Origin: DAOUBP01 sp964474695
GTDB taxonomy: Bacteria > Chloroflexota > Anaerolineae > CG2-30-64-16
Reading direction: 5' to 3'
DNA length: 64,000 bases
NCBI GenBank assembly: GCA_964474695.1
Contig: CAYYTK010000022.1
Span: 13,512-77,511, forward strand
Part shown: positions 51,129 through 60,655 of the stretch, in pieces
How the letters are laid out: every line of letters starts with the position of its first letter
Position numbering within the stretch: position 1 is the stretch's first letter
Notes under the pieces: generated by a model
Told to the model about the DNA's origin: nothing
The model's input: only the letters and a program-made list of their open reading frames with translations
Database searches by the model: none
Made by a program: the position numbers and the translations under genes

Positions 51129-54100
51129 ATGCCGCAACTCAGGCTGCTGCTGCTGGGGGCGCCGGGCGTCGAACTGGGGGGCCGATCCATCGAGATGGAC
51201 ACCCACAAGGCGACCGCGCTGTTGGCCTACCTGGCCGTCACCGGCCAGGCTCACAGCCGCGAGGCGCTGGCTGCGCTGTTCTGGCCCGACTACGATCAGC
51301 ACAGGGCGTACGCCAACCTGCGCCGGACCTTGTGGACCATCAACAAGGCGCTGGGCGCGACATGGCTGGAGGCCGATGCCGACACGGTCGGCCTGGCGGC
51401 CGGAACGGGCCTGTGGGTGGACGTCGTCGAGTTCCGTGCCCGCCTGGCCGAAGGCGGCGCGGCCGGCGGCAAGGCTGCCCCGCGGCACGGCCACGCGGCG
51501 GCGGAGAGCTGCCCCGCCTGCCTTGAGGCCCTCGCCGCCGCGGCCGCCCTGTATCGGGACGACTTCCTCAGCGGATTCAACCTGCGCGACAGCCCCGATT
51601 TCGACGAGTGGCAGTTTTTCCAATCCGAGACGCTCCGCCGCGAGCTGGCCGTCGCACTGGAACGGCTCGCGGCCGGCCACGCCGCGGCCGGCGACCGTGA
51701 GCAGGCGATCGGCTGCGCCCGGCGCTGGCTGGCGCTCGATCCCCTTCACGAACCGGCCCATCGCGCCCTCATGCGCATCTACGCGGCCGCGGGCCAGCGC
51801 AACGCCGCCCTGCGCCAATACGCCGAGTGCGCCCGCATTTTGCAGGCCGAGGTCGGCGCAGCGCCGGAAGCGGAGACGACCGCGCTCTACGAGCAGATCA
51901 AGACCGCCTCCCCGAGCGCCGCGCCCGCCCCCGCGCCATCCCAAATCCGCACCCCGCCCCCCGCAAGCGCGGCCGCGCCCGCCAACCTGCCCGCGCCGCC
52001 GACCCCCTTCGTCGGCCGCCAGAGCGAGCTGGCAGAGATCGCGGCCGCGCTCGCCGATCCCGCCTGCCGGTTGCTCACCCTGGTGGGGCCGGGCGGCATC
52101 GGCAAGACGCGGCTGGCGATTCAGGCTGCCGGCAGCCAGGCGGGCGCCTGCGCGGGCGGCGCCTGGTTCGTGCCGCTGGCCGCGGTCGGTTCCGCCAGCC
52201 TGGCCGCGCAGGCCTGCGCCGCGGCGCTGGGCCTGGCTCTCCGAGAGGATGCCGTGGGCGATGAGCCCGGGCGGAGCGTGCGGACGCAGCTCCTCGATTA
52301 CCTGGCCGGCCGGGAGCTGCTGCTGGTCTTCGATAACTTCGAGCACCTGCTTCCCCACGACGGGGGGCGGGCGGACGCGGTCGACCTCGTGACCGACATC
52401 GTGGACCGCGCGCCCGGCGTGAAATGCCTGGTGACGTCGCGCGAGCGGCTCAATGCGCGCGCGGAGTGGACGCTGCCCGTGCCGGGCATGGCGTACCCGG
52501 GCTCCCCGGATGCGCCGGCCGACCTGTCAAACGCAGCGCCGGCGGCGCCCGCATCGTTCGGCGCGGTCCAGCTCTTCCTGCAAGGCGCGCGGCGCGCGCG
52601 CGTCGGGTTCACCCCGACGGAGGGTGACCTGGCAGCCATCGCCGGCATCTGCCGGGCCGTGGATGGGACGCCGCTGGCGATCGAGCTGGCATCGGCCTGG
52701 ACCAGGCTGCTCTCCTGTGCGGAAATCGCCGCGGAGATCGAGGCCGGCCTGGACTTTCTGACCGCGTCCGAACGGGGCATCCCCGAACGCCACCGGAGCC
52801 TGCGCGCCGTCTTCGAGCACTCGTGGCATCTGCTCGACGCGGGTGAGCGCCGCGTCTTCCCCCGGTTGTCGGTCTTCCAGCACGGCTTCACGCGCGAGGC
52901 CGCCGGCCAGGTCGCGGGCGCAAGCCTGGCGGTGCTGTCCGCGCTCGCGGACAAGTCGCTGCTGCACCGTTCGCCGGGCGGGGACTCCGGCGCCGCGCCC
53001 GCGCGCTATTTCCTGCACGAAGTCCTCAGGCAGTACGCCGCGGAGAAGCTGGCAGAGGACCCCGCGGCGCAGGCCGATGCCCGGGCGCGCCACGCCGGCG
53101 CCTATGGCGATCTGCTGGTCCGGCTGTACGATGAGCTGAGGGGACCCGGCCAGGCCGCGGCCCTGGCGCGGCTCGATTCCGAGGCGGCCAACGTCCGGCT
53201 GGCGCTTGACTGGCTTGTCTCGAACGCCCCGGCCAGGCTCCGGCGCTGTGTGATCGCGCTGTTCCTGTACTACCATTACCGCGGGCGGTACGGCGAAGGG
53301 GAGGAGACGCTGCGGCCCGCGCTGGCCCGGCTGCAGGCGCTGCATGCCGCGGATGCCGCCGACGATGAGATCAACGCGGCCCTGGCGTTAGTCATGGCGG
53401 TGCATGCACACTTTATCTTGACCCTGGGCCGGCGCGCGGAGGCGGAGCCTCTGCGCGCCGCAGCACTGGCCATCGCGGGGGCTCTGCCGCCCGGGATAGA
53501 CCAGGCGGTCCTCTGGTTGATGCTGGATTTCGGCGCCGGGATGGTGACCCCGGCCGAAGCTGAGGACCTTTACCGCCAGGGCCTGGCGATCTTTCAGGGC
53601 TTGGGTGACACCTGGGGGGCCGCCGTGACCAACCTGTCGTGGGCCAACATCTCCCGTTCCCTTGACCCAGGCGAGCGCCTTGCGTTGTGGCAGGGCAGCC
53701 TCGCCGTGTTCGAGTCCCTCGGCGACCGCTTGAACGTGGCGGAATGCAACCTGAGCCTGTCGTACTTCGCCGAATTCAGCGGTAAACTCGCCGAGGCCAG
53801 GAGGCTGGCGCTCCGCGGCCTCGAGGCCTATCGTGAGTTGGGAGGCGGGCCTGTGCAGTCGATCCGCCTGCAGTTGGGCTCGATTGCCATCGGCATGGGC
53901 GACTACGATGAGGCGCGGCGCTGCCACGAGGAGGGCCTGGCTGCCGCCATCGAGATGGGCCAGCGCTGGCTGATCGGCCCGTTCCTGGATTGCCTGGGTT
54001 ATGCGGCGCTCCGGCAGGGGAAGCTGGATCTGGCCGAAGAGCATCTTCGCCGCGGCCTGGCGCAGCGCCGCCAGCTCGACGACCATGCGGGCGCTGCAAT

Positions 54101-54584
54101 GACGCTCAACAACCTGGCGGAAGTCAGCCAGACCCGCGGAGATTACGCCGAAGCCGAGCGGTTGTATGCCGAAGCAGCGGTCTCTGCCGAGAGGAGTGGG
54201 GTGGAGGAGGCTGTCATCCACACCCACTATAAGCAGGGTGAGCTCTACCTGGAGATGGGCGACCTGTCGAAGGCGGAGGACCATTTGCGTAAGACGCTCC
54301 GGGCATCCGTTCGGCTGAAGCACCCGGCGGGGATCATTTCCGGCCTGGTCGGTTGGGCCGGGCTACTGGCGGCCACAGGGCGCGCCGCCGAAGCCGCCGA
54401 GGTGCTGGGCATGATTGAGCGCCAGGGCATAGAGAACTCACCGGTGCTCGAGGAGGTCAAGCAGCGGCTGGCGGGGCTTGCCGGCCAGCTCTCCGCGGAG
54501 GAACTCGCGGCCGCGCGGCGGCGGGGTGAGACGCTGGACCCGATCGCCTGGCTGCGCAGCCACGGCGTGGTCACGCCCGATTGA
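51129..54584 (+). CDS. BTAD/AfsR-type regulator with NB-ARC and TPR domains
   Basis: 1151 aa, start at 51129 with GGGAGG. Residues 1-100 are an OmpR-like winged helix (LRLLLLGAPGVELGGRSIEM, SREALAALFWPDYD), 110-260 a bacterial transcriptional activation domain of helical repeats. After a Pro/Ala-rich linker an NB-ARC NTPase begins with FVGRQSELAEIAAAL and Walker A TLVGPGGIGKTRLA near 318-331; Walker B is LLLVFDNFEHLL. The C-terminal 500 residues contain TPR repeats (ALRQGKLDLAEEHLRRGLAQ, AEDHLRKTLRAS). It is an NTP-gated transcription activator of the SARP/LAL kind. Targets are unknown; the neighbours are short degraded genes. Confidence 0.88.
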   Translation: MPQLRLLLLGAPGVELGGRSIEMDTHKATALLAYLAVTGQAHSREALAALFWPDYDQHRAYANLRRTLWTINKALGATWLEADADTVGLAAGTGLWVDVVEFRARLAEGGAAGGKAAPRHGHAAAESCPACLEALAAAAALYRDDFLSGFNLRDSPDFDEWQFFQSETLRRELAVALERLAAGHAAAGDREQAIGCARRWLALDPLHEPAHRALMRIYAAAGQRNAALRQYAECARILQAEVGAAPEAETTALYEQIKTASPSAAPAPAPSQIRTPPPASAAAPANLPAPPTPFVGRQSELAEIAAALADPACRLLTLVGPGGIGKTRLAIQAAGSQAGACAGGAWFVPLAAVGSASLAAQACAAALGLALREDAVGDEPGRSVRTQLLDYLAGRELLLVFDNFEHLLPHDGGRADAVDLVTDIVDRAPGVKCLVTSRERLNARAEWTLPVPGMAYPGSPDAPADLSNAAPAAPASFGAVQLFLQGARRARVGFTPTEGDLAAIAGICRAVDGTPLAIELASAWTRLLSCAEIAAEIEAGLDFLTASERGIPERHRSLRAVFEHSWHLLDAGERRVFPRLSVFQHGFTREAAGQVAGASLAVLSALADKSLLHRSPGGDSGAAPARYFLHEVLRQYAAEKLAEDPAAQADARARHAGAYGDLLVRLYDELRGPGQAAALARLDSEAANVRLALDWLVSNAPARLRRCVIALFLYYHYRGRYGEGEETLRPALARLQALHAADAADDEINAALALVMAVHAHFILTLGRRAEAEPLRAAALAIAGALPPGIDQAVLWLMLDFGAGMVTPAEAEDLYRQGLAIFQGLGDTWGAAVTNLSWANISRSLDPGERLALWQGSLAVFESLGDRLNVAECNLSLSYFAEFSGKLAEARRLALRGLEAYRELGGGPVQSIRLQLGSIAIGMGDYDEARRCHEEGLAAAIEMGQRWLIGPFLDCLGYAALRQGKLDLAEEHLRRGLAQRRQLDDHAGAAMTLNNLAEVSQTRGDYAEAERLYAEAAVSAERSGVEEAVIHTHYKQGELYLEMGDLSKAEDHLRKTLRASVRLKHPAGIISGLVGWAGLLAATGRAAEAAEVLGMIERQGIENSPVLEEVKQRLAGLAGQLSAEELAAARRRGETLDPIAWLRSHGVVTPD

Positions 54585-54663
54585 CCGTCACTGCTGCCGC
54601 CCAGGCCAAGCGCAACCGGCTGGCCGGTAGAGATGCCAACTTTGTCGGAAGGAGTCACCGCTC

Positions 54664-54708
54664 ATGCAATCGGATGCCACCGCAGTCGCAGAATATCTGG
54701 CGGGATCT
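54664..54708 (+). pseudogene. Orphaned N-terminus of a DUF1801 gene
   Basis: ATG 54664 has GGAAGGAG upstream and encodes MQSDATAVAEYLAG, the usual DUF1801 start (Met-Gln-Ser-x-Ala-x-Thr-Val-x-Glu-Tyr-Leu). It is in a different frame from the following coding sequence. About 80 central residues of the DUF1801 domain are missing between the two. Confidence 0.7.
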
Positions 54709-54710
54709 AC

Positions 54711-55391
54711 ATGGACGATGCGGCCCGAGAGCGGTTCGAAGCCGCCTACCGGGCGACGGGCAAACGGTATGATGTGGGCAAGTCGTGCGTGCGCTTCCGA
54801 AAGCTGGACGATCTGCCCCTGGCGCTGATCGGTGAGAGCATCGCAGCGTTCGGCGTGGATGAGTTTGTCGCGCGTGTGCAGAAAGCGCACCCTCTGCGGA
54901 AGAGGCTGAAGGTGAAGATCACCGAACTGCTCAAGGCGCTGGAAGACGCGCGAGCCGGGGTGGAAGCGGTGCTGGCCGGGCTGGACGAGACCCAACTCCT
55001 GGCTGCGGACGCCTGCGGCGCCTGGTCGATCAAGGACGTGCTGGCGCACCTGACCGCGTGCGAGGCCGAGCTGGTCACCGGGTTAGCCAGAATCAGGCGC
55101 GGGCAGAGCCCGGGCAAAGTCCTCTACACAGACGCCGAGATCCAGGCTCAGAACGAGAAGTGGCAGATCGAGAATCGAGACCGGCCGCTTGACCAGGTCC
55201 TGGCCGACTTTCGCGGCGTGCGCAGGCAGCTCATTCGCCAACTCGAATCCTTGGGCGACCAGGATCTCAACGCCCCGCGCCCCTGGTTCCAGAAACGCAC
55301 CATCGCCGACTGGGTTCAGGATGAGATCGTGGCGCACGATCGCGAGCATGCCACAGGACTCGCTGAATGGCGCAAGTGGCAGGGGTTGTAA
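54711..55391 (+). CDS. DUF1801 C-terminus fused to a DinB-like domain
   Basis: 226 aa from ATG 54711, which has only a weak GGGA site. Residues 1-60 (ERFEAAYRATGKRYDVGKSC, then VRFRKLDDLPLALIGESIAA) are the C-terminal part of a DUF1801 protein. Residues 65-226 are a DinB/MDMPI-like four-helix domain with ACGAWSIKDVLAHLTACE and the closing IVAHDREHATGLAEWR, where His residues would bind a divalent metal. The gene's own ribosome site belongs to the out-of-frame start at 54664, so an internal deletion has probably created a frameshifted hybrid. Expression is uncertain; the DinB part may still be translated. Confidence 0.6.
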   Translation: MDDAARERFEAAYRATGKRYDVGKSCVRFRKLDDLPLALIGESIAAFGVDEFVARVQKAHPLRKRLKVKITELLKALEDARAGVEAVLAGLDETQLLAADACGAWSIKDVLAHLTACEAELVTGLARIRRGQSPGKVLYTDAEIQAQNEKWQIENRDRPLDQVLADFRGVRRQLIRQLESLGDQDLNAPRPWFQKRTIADWVQDEIVAHDREHATGLAEWRKWQGL

Positions 55392-55424
55392 GTAGTTGGC
55401 TGCGATCAAGAAAGGAGACACGCT

Positions 55425-55787
55425 ATGAAAATCACCATCGAGGAGGCTGCCCCGATGACCACGCTGGACCTGCGCAAACAATGGAAGCACCTATACGCGC
55501 CCTCCGCGAAGAAGGTGGAACTGGTGGACGTGCCGGAGCTCAAGTTCGTGATGCTTGACGGCCGCATCGAGCCGGGCGAGGCGCCCGGCTCGTCGCCTGG
55601 GTTCGGAGAGGCGATGGCCGCGCTCTGCGGCGCGGCGTATACCCTGAAGTTCATGTCGAAGCTCCGCAAGGAGGACCCGATTGACTACCCGGTGATGGCG
55701 CTCGAAGGGTTGTGTGTATCGCTGGGGTTGGTGGTACGTCATCGGCCACTGCCATCTGCGCGACGCGGTGCGCTCCTTCCGGGTTGA
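55425..55787 (+). pseudogene. GyrI-like domain gene truncated by fusion
   Basis: 120 residues with AAGGAG upstream. TTLDLRKQWKHLYAPSAKKV, VPELKFVMLDGRIEPGEAPG and AAYTLKFMSKLRKEDPIDYP, MALEGL match the N-terminal half of the GyrI-like small-molecule-binding family (COG4832). At about 55710, after LEGL, where the family expects a Trp-containing strand, similarity ends and the frame runs into unrelated residues. The +1 frame continues as a WYL domain. Confidence 0.7.
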
Positions 55788-55872
55788 CCGCATCAGTGAA
55801 CTGATCTTGTCCGGCGAGAGCTTCGACGCTCCGCTGCGGCCACCATTGAGGCCAAGGAGTGAAAGCCCATGA
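55714..55872 (+). pseudogene. WYL-domain C-terminal fragment
   Basis: In another frame the sequence reads VYRWGWWYVIGHCHLRDAVR then SFRVDRISELILSGESFDAP, the strand order of a WYL ligand-binding domain from a YafY-like regulator. There is no start codon or DNA-binding head. Its stop overlaps the start of the next gene. With the upstream fragment it marks a recombination joint between two unrelated genes. Confidence 0.7.
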
Positions 55873-58400
55873 AGACAACGACGCGCATTTGTGCTTTGTG
55901 CCGGGGCTTGATGCTGCTGCTGATCACGGCCGTCGTGATCGCTGGCTGCGGCGGCCAGGCGACCTCCGCCCCCGCGCCCACCTCTGCGCCGCCCGCCACG
56001 GCGGAACCCACGAGCGCGCCTGCGGCGGCGCCGGCAACTGCCGCTCCCATCGCGCTGGCTGTTCCCGGAACCGCCATCGCCATCTCCACGGGAGGCTCCC
56101 TCATCGTGCCCGAGGGCGCGCTGCCGGTGGACGCGAAAGTGAGCGCTATGGCTACCCAGGTACCGCCGCTGCCCGACGACGTGAAGCCTGTGGGTGATGC
56201 GTTTTCCCTCACGGCGAGCGCGCAGCCGTCGCAGCCCGTCATCCTGCGGCTGCCCATCCCTGCAGGCGCGGCAGACCCGGCCAGCCTGGTTGTCATCCGC
56301 GTCGAGTCCGACGGCGCGGCCACGTTCCTGATGACCGAGGTGGATGGCAGTGAGCTCGTGGCCGCGACGCCGGGGTTCTCCACCTTCGCCATCGGTGAAC
56401 TTCTGCCCGATCAGCAAGTGAGGCTGGCCGGAGATGCCGACATGATTCCCGGCGAGCGGGAGGTGTTCTGCCCACGGTTCGAGACGAACCTGATCGTGCG
56501 GGACGCGCAGTGGCGCGTATCGGGCAATTTCACCCTGGTCTTCGAAAGCGCGACCTCGGCCATCGTGCAGGCTGGCGGCGAGCCTGGGTACGGCATGCTG
56601 AACTACGAATTCGTGGACCTGACGCATGGCCGCCGGTGGGTTGGCTCTCGCGTTCTTTCCAGTTATTCAGGCGCAGGTAAGTTCAAGGTAAGTCTGATCA
56701 CGCGGACTCCCCTGGCATACGCGGGCGAAGACGTCCTGTTCACCGCCTCGGCCTACGGTGAGTACGAAGGGCCGATCACATGGAACTGGGATTTCGGCAA
56801 CGGAACGACAGGGGAGAAAACAACTGATGCGGCCGTCAGGAACCTGGAGCTGCCGCTTACGCGTTATGAAGCCATGCAGGAGCAGCCGCTGCGCAGGGCC
56901 ACCCTCACTGCCCGCGATGCGAAGAACCGCGAAGCCAAGGCGGGCATCAGCGTTTTGGTGCGGGAGCGCGCGTTCGAGGTCGTCCTCGAAGGGCCGCAGG
57001 TGCTTACATGGCAGGCAGGTGGCGTTTCCGCGGCCTACGCGGCCGCGGTTTCCGGCGGACAAGGCCAGGCTCAGTACACCTGGCGGCTGCTGGCCGGCGT
57101 TCCATCCATCGTGCCCTACGGCGAGGCGGCAGAGCAGAGCTTCACATTCCCGGAGCCAGGCGACTACCGGCTGGAGGTTGCCGCAGCGGACGAAGCAACG
57201 GCGGAGACCCGCGCCTTCCTTCCCATCCGCATCCGGGGCGGCGAGGGACTGGGTGCGCGTATCCTGGACCTGCCGGCGACCGCACGCCCAGGCGACACGG
57301 TCGCCTTCAACGTGCAGGTCCGCGGCGGCGTGCTGGTGGTGGCGGGCAAGAAGGACGGCTACACCGTCGTTGCGAACTGGAGCGACGGCGGCCAGCCGAG
57401 CAGGGAAAAGGGCGCGGGCGCGGATCGCACGCCCGATCAGGGAGCGGTGGTCTCGCTGTCTCACGCGTGGACCGAGCCCAAGACCTACAAGGTGATCGTG
57501 ATGGCATGGGACGCTGCGGGCCGCATGTCGGTGGCTGTGCGCGACATCACCATCACCGATGCCGCACCCGCGACATTGCCCAGCGCCCCGAAGGCGAACA
57601 CGCCGCCGGCGGCCGAGGACATCGCCACCTCCACGAAAGCCGGGGCGGCCGTGGCGATCACCCTGAAGGGATCGGATGCGGATGGCGACAAGTTGACTTA
57701 CACCTTCGCGCGGCCGGCCAACGGCGCAGTGACCGGGACGGCGCCGTTCCTGACCTACACGCCGAAGGCGGGGTTCTCGGGCACCGACACCTTCACCTAC
57801 AAGGTCAGGGATGGGCAGGCGGAAAGTCGGACGGCCACGGTGACGATCACCGTAGAAGGCCTGCAGTGGGTCAGGGTCGGCGCGCCGCTCATCAACGCCA
57901 GCGATCCCAAGGCGCCGCTAGAGTACTACGGCGGCGGCCAGACCCCTGGCTACTTCGAGGAGGAGCGTTTCACGGGGAAGTACGAGATCTACCGCCTGAG
58001 CGAGACGCTCATCGCCAAGGACGACCGTGAGGTGGATCGCGGGAAGGAGTTTTGGAATGTCACGTACGAGTCCAGGTTCGACGCGCCTCCGAAAGTGCTG
58101 GCGCCGGGGCAGGTGCTAACGCTCACGGTCAAGATGTCGACATCCGGTAGCGTGGCAGAAGGCACGCCGCCAGGGGTGACTTTCCAGTTCGGCGCAGACA
58201 AGGCGCATGGGAATATCATCCAGCCGTCTCAGCCCCTGGGCTATAACCCGTGGCTCAAGGAGTATTCCGGCGTGGATTCCGGATCCTGGACGCTCACCGT
58301 GCCCAACGGCCGGCCCGGCGACACGTTCCAGGTCTGGGCCGGCTGGTGGAACTGCGCGATGTGCAACGTGACGTGGACCTATCGGTACGGGGGCGAGTAG
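55869..58400 (+). CDS. Large surface lipoprotein with PKD-like and cadherin-like Ig domains
   Basis: 843 aa, CAAGGAG upstream. A lipoprotein signal ends at the lipobox IAGC (Cys27), followed by an Ala/Pro/Thr-rich linker to about residue 60. PKD-like blocks are seen near 290-360 (ITWNWDFGNGTTGEKTTDAA) and again near 470-560 (VVSLSHAWTEPKTYKVIVMA). A cadherin-like/Big_9 repeat at about 575-660 has SDADGDKLTYTFARPANGAV and GFSGTDTFTYKVRDGQ. The C-terminal 170 residues are unassigned. It is anchored outside the cell and is probably adhesive or a scaffold. No enzyme motif is visible. Confidence 0.82.
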   Translation: MKTTTRICALCRGLMLLLITAVVIAGCGGQATSAPAPTSAPPATAEPTSAPAAAPATAAPIALAVPGTAIAISTGGSLIVPEGALPVDAKVSAMATQVPPLPDDVKPVGDAFSLTASAQPSQPVILRLPIPAGAADPASLVVIRVESDGAATFLMTEVDGSELVAATPGFSTFAIGELLPDQQVRLAGDADMIPGEREVFCPRFETNLIVRDAQWRVSGNFTLVFESATSAIVQAGGEPGYGMLNYEFVDLTHGRRWVGSRVLSSYSGAGKFKVSLITRTPLAYAGEDVLFTASAYGEYEGPITWNWDFGNGTTGEKTTDAAVRNLELPLTRYEAMQEQPLRRATLTARDAKNREAKAGISVLVRERAFEVVLEGPQVLTWQAGGVSAAYAAAVSGGQGQAQYTWRLLAGVPSIVPYGEAAEQSFTFPEPGDYRLEVAAADEATAETRAFLPIRIRGGEGLGARILDLPATARPGDTVAFNVQVRGGVLVVAGKKDGYTVVANWSDGGQPSREKGAGADRTPDQGAVVSLSHAWTEPKTYKVIVMAWDAAGRMSVAVRDITITDAAPATLPSAPKANTPPAAEDIATSTKAGAAVAITLKGSDADGDKLTYTFARPANGAVTGTAPFLTYTPKAGFSGTDTFTYKVRDGQAESRTATVTITVEGLQWVRVGAPLINASDPKAPLEYYGGGQTPGYFEEERFTGKYEIYRLSETLIAKDDREVDRGKEFWNVTYESRFDAPPKVLAPGQVLTLTVKMSTSGSVAEGTPPGVTFQFGADKAHGNIIQPSQPLGYNPWLKEYSGVDSGSWTLTVPNGRPGDTFQVWAGWWNCAMCNVTWTYRYGGE

Positions 58401-58481
58401 GGCACGGACGCGCTGCTTGTCCGGGCGAATCGACAAGCGAGCGCTTCGGAGATCGCGGATCGGCGCAGAGGAGGATGCCCG

Positions 58482-58797
58482 ATGAATGCGCCATACATGC
58501 CGGACGAGCGGATTCGCGTGCTGTTGGTGGACGACCATGCGGTGGTGCGGCAGGGGCTGCGCAGCTACCTGGAATCGTTTGGCGATATCGTGGTTGCCGG
58601 CAGCGCCGGGGCCATCGGCTACGTGCGCAAGGAGGCCGACCCCGAGATATTATTGGCCGCCGTGCGCGCCGCGGCGCGCGGCCGCTCCGTGCTCGACCCG
58701 GCGCTGGCGGGTGCGGTCCTGCAGGAGCTCTCGCGCAAGCCTGCCGGCGCCGATCCCGATGCCCTGACCCCGCGCGAGGAAGAGGTGCTGCGCCAGC
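58482..58797 (+). pseudogene. NarL-type response regulator with internal deletion and lost HTH
   Basis: RIRVLLVDDHAVVRQGLRSY is the receiver start, but after ESFGDIVVAGSA the sequence jumps at about 58604 straight to GAIGYVRKEADPEILLAAVR, skipping the beta-3 phosphoacceptor Asp. LTPREEEVLRQL begins the LuxR HTH, then similarity ends at 58797 where minus-strand STAND sequence begins. The product cannot be phosphorylated or bind DNA normally. Confidence 0.8.
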
Positions 58798-58959
58798 TCG
58801 AACTCGCGGCACCCCGCCAGCAGCCCGCCGTCATGCGCCTCCAGGACGCGCGGCGTCAGCCGGCTGGTCAGCAGCACGGAGCGGCCGCAGCCCGGCAGCG
58901 AGGCGACCGCGCGCAGGAACAATTCTGCCGCGGGGGAGATGCAGTCGGTGGCGGTGGGG

Positions 58960-59050
58960 CGTGGTGCGTATTGCGTATTGCGTGTTGCGTGGTCCGTCTC
59001 CCCCTCCCCGCGTCCCCGCCTCTCCCCCTCTCCCAAACTCCCCCGCCCCC
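58960..59050. repeat. Repeat insertion inside the STAND remnant
   Basis: A low-complexity block: GTATTGCGTATTGCGTGTTG units on one side and a C-rich run (CTCCCCCTCCCCGCGTCCCC and similar) on the other. It interrupts the conserved STAND sequence and shifts the reading frame. Confidence 0.6.
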
Positions 59051-59458
59051 TCGTCCCCCTGATACGCGGCCATCATGGAGCCGTAGGCGCGGAGGGCGCG
59101 CTCGAAGCCGTCGAGGATCAGCAGGGTGCCGGGGGTGCGCAGGAGATAGAGCAGCGCTTCCACCTGCTGGCGCGGGCCGGGGACGCGGCGGGGGTCGACG
59201 CCGAGGTAGGCGAGGGTCTCCTCGAGGAAGCGCTCGCAGGTGGCCTCCGGCTCGTAGAAGCTCCACCAGGCGACGCGCGGCCAACGGCGGGGGTGCACGT
59301 CGTGGTGCAGCCAGTGCCAGGCGAGCGCGCTCTTGCCGAAGCCGCCGAGCGCACGGACGACGAGCAGGGGGTGATCGGGGTCGCGGTCGAGCCAGGCGGA
59401 GAGCTCGCCGCGCTCCGCGTCGCGGCCGGTGAAAATGAACACCCTTCCCGAAGAATGG

Positions 59459-59467
59459 TGGTACAAT
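59459..59467 (+). promoter_or_regulatory. Extended -10 promoter of the beta-propeller gene
   Basis: TGG followed by TACAAT (59462-59467), 57 bp before the ATG at 59525; no -35 is seen. Confidence 0.45.
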
Positions 59468-59524
59468 AGTGCGGAATGGCGGCCCATGATGTGCAGCCTC
59501 AAACATCAAGGGAGGGCACGAAAC

Positions 59525-60655
59525 ATGCAGACACGATCCTGCGGCATGGGAAAATTCAGCAGACTTATCTTGTTAGCGGTCCCGCTGCTGATGGCTGCAT
59601 CCTTGGCTGGCAGTTTAGGCGGCTGCGTTCGGTCAAATCAAGAGCATGTGCCTGTGCCCATGCCCACGCAAGTTGCGCACATTGTCTCCGCCCTGGCAAT
59701 CGACCCGGTGACGCCGGCCATCCTGTATGCCGGGACACGGGACGGCGTGTACAAAAGCACGAACGGCGGTGGGGATTGGGTGGCGGCCAATACCGGCATC
59801 GCCAAGGTGCAGCCAATATCAGCCCTGGCAGTCGACCCGGCCACGAGCACCACGCTCTATGCAGGATCCGAGTGGGGCGGCGTGTACAAAAGCACGGATG
59901 GCGGCGGCAACTGGGTGGCGGTCAGTACCGGCTTGCCCGACTACCAGGTTAATGACCTGGCCATCGACCCGGTGGCGCCAGCCACCCTCTACGCGGGGAC
60001 CGGGGGCGGCGGCGTATTCAAAAGCATGGATGGCGGCGGGAGCTGGCGTGCGGCCAATGCCGGCCTGCCCGATATGACCATGTCCGGAGTGATTGCCCTG
60101 GCAATCGACCCATCCTCGCACACCACCCTCTATGCAGGGACGGGGATCGGCGCGTTCAAAAGCACCGATGGCGGTGGAAACTGGGTGGCGGTCAATACCG
60201 GCCTGACAAATACGGGTGTCCATGCTCTCGTGATTGACCCGATCAACCCAGGCGTCCTCTATGCGGGGGTATATACGGTTGTGAGTGCCTCCGGCGACCC
60301 CTTCATTCCGGGCGGCGGCATGTTCAAAAGCACGAATGGCGGTGAAAACTGGGTGGCGGCCAACGCCGGTTTGACCCACACCGCTGTCAATGCCCTGGCA
60401 ATTGACCCGCTGGCGCCGGCCACCGTCTATGCAGGCACATGGGGCGGCCCCGTGTTCAAGAGCACGAACGGCGGCAGGAACTGGAAGGCGGCCAAGACCG
60501 GCCTGACCGGCACCAATTTCTCCGCCCTGGTGATCGACCCGTCCGCGCCAGGCACCCTCTATGCGGGGACCTTTGATGGTGTGTTCAAAAGTACGAATGG
60601 AGGCGAGAGCTGGGAGGCAGTGGGTGCAGGCTTGCCCGAGACCATCCTTATGTAA
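59525..60655 (+). CDS. Beta-propeller lipoprotein with seven BNR/sortilin-like repeats
   Basis: 376 aa, GGGAGGG upstream of ATG 59525. The lipoprotein signal ends at SLGGC (Cys34). Seven repeats of about 43 residues follow, each with ALAIDPxxPxTLYAGT, a GVFKSTNGG Asp-box-like turn and WxAxNxGL. Seven repeats predict one closed seven-bladed propeller of the exo-alpha-sialidase-like/VPS10 type. The sialidase catalytic Arg triad is not evident, so binding rather than hydrolysis is likely. It is displayed on the cell surface. Confidence 0.85.
   Translation: MQTRSCGMGKFSRLILLAVPLLMAASLAGSLGGCVRSNQEHVPVPMPTQVAHIVSALAIDPVTPAILYAGTRDGVYKSTNGGGDWVAANTGIAKVQPISALAVDPATSTTLYAGSEWGGVYKSTDGGGNWVAVSTGLPDYQVNDLAIDPVAPATLYAGTGGGGVFKSMDGGGSWRAANAGLPDMTMSGVIALAIDPSSHTTLYAGTGIGAFKSTDGGGNWVAVNTGLTNTGVHALVIDPINPGVLYAGVYTVVSASGDPFIPGGGMFKSTNGGENWVAANAGLTHTAVNALAIDPLAPATVYAGTWGGPVFKSTNGGRNWKAAKTGLTGTNFSALVIDPSAPGTLYAGTFDGVFKSTNGGESWEAVGAGLPETILM

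Larger units (their letters stand above)
58795..59502 (-). pseudogene. STAND NTPase fragment split by a repeat
   Basis: On the minus strand FTGRDAERGELSAWL, Walker A VRALGGFGKSALAWHW and Walker B LLILDGFERALRAYG are followed by MMAAYQGDE; then a repeat of about 90 bp shifts the frame and the protein resumes as CISPAAELFLRAVASLPGCG and LLTSRLTPRVLEAHDGGLLA before ending at the response-regulator remnant near 58797. It lacks an N-terminal effector and a sensor repeat domain. It is a remnant of a third STAND protein in the window. Confidence 0.75.
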
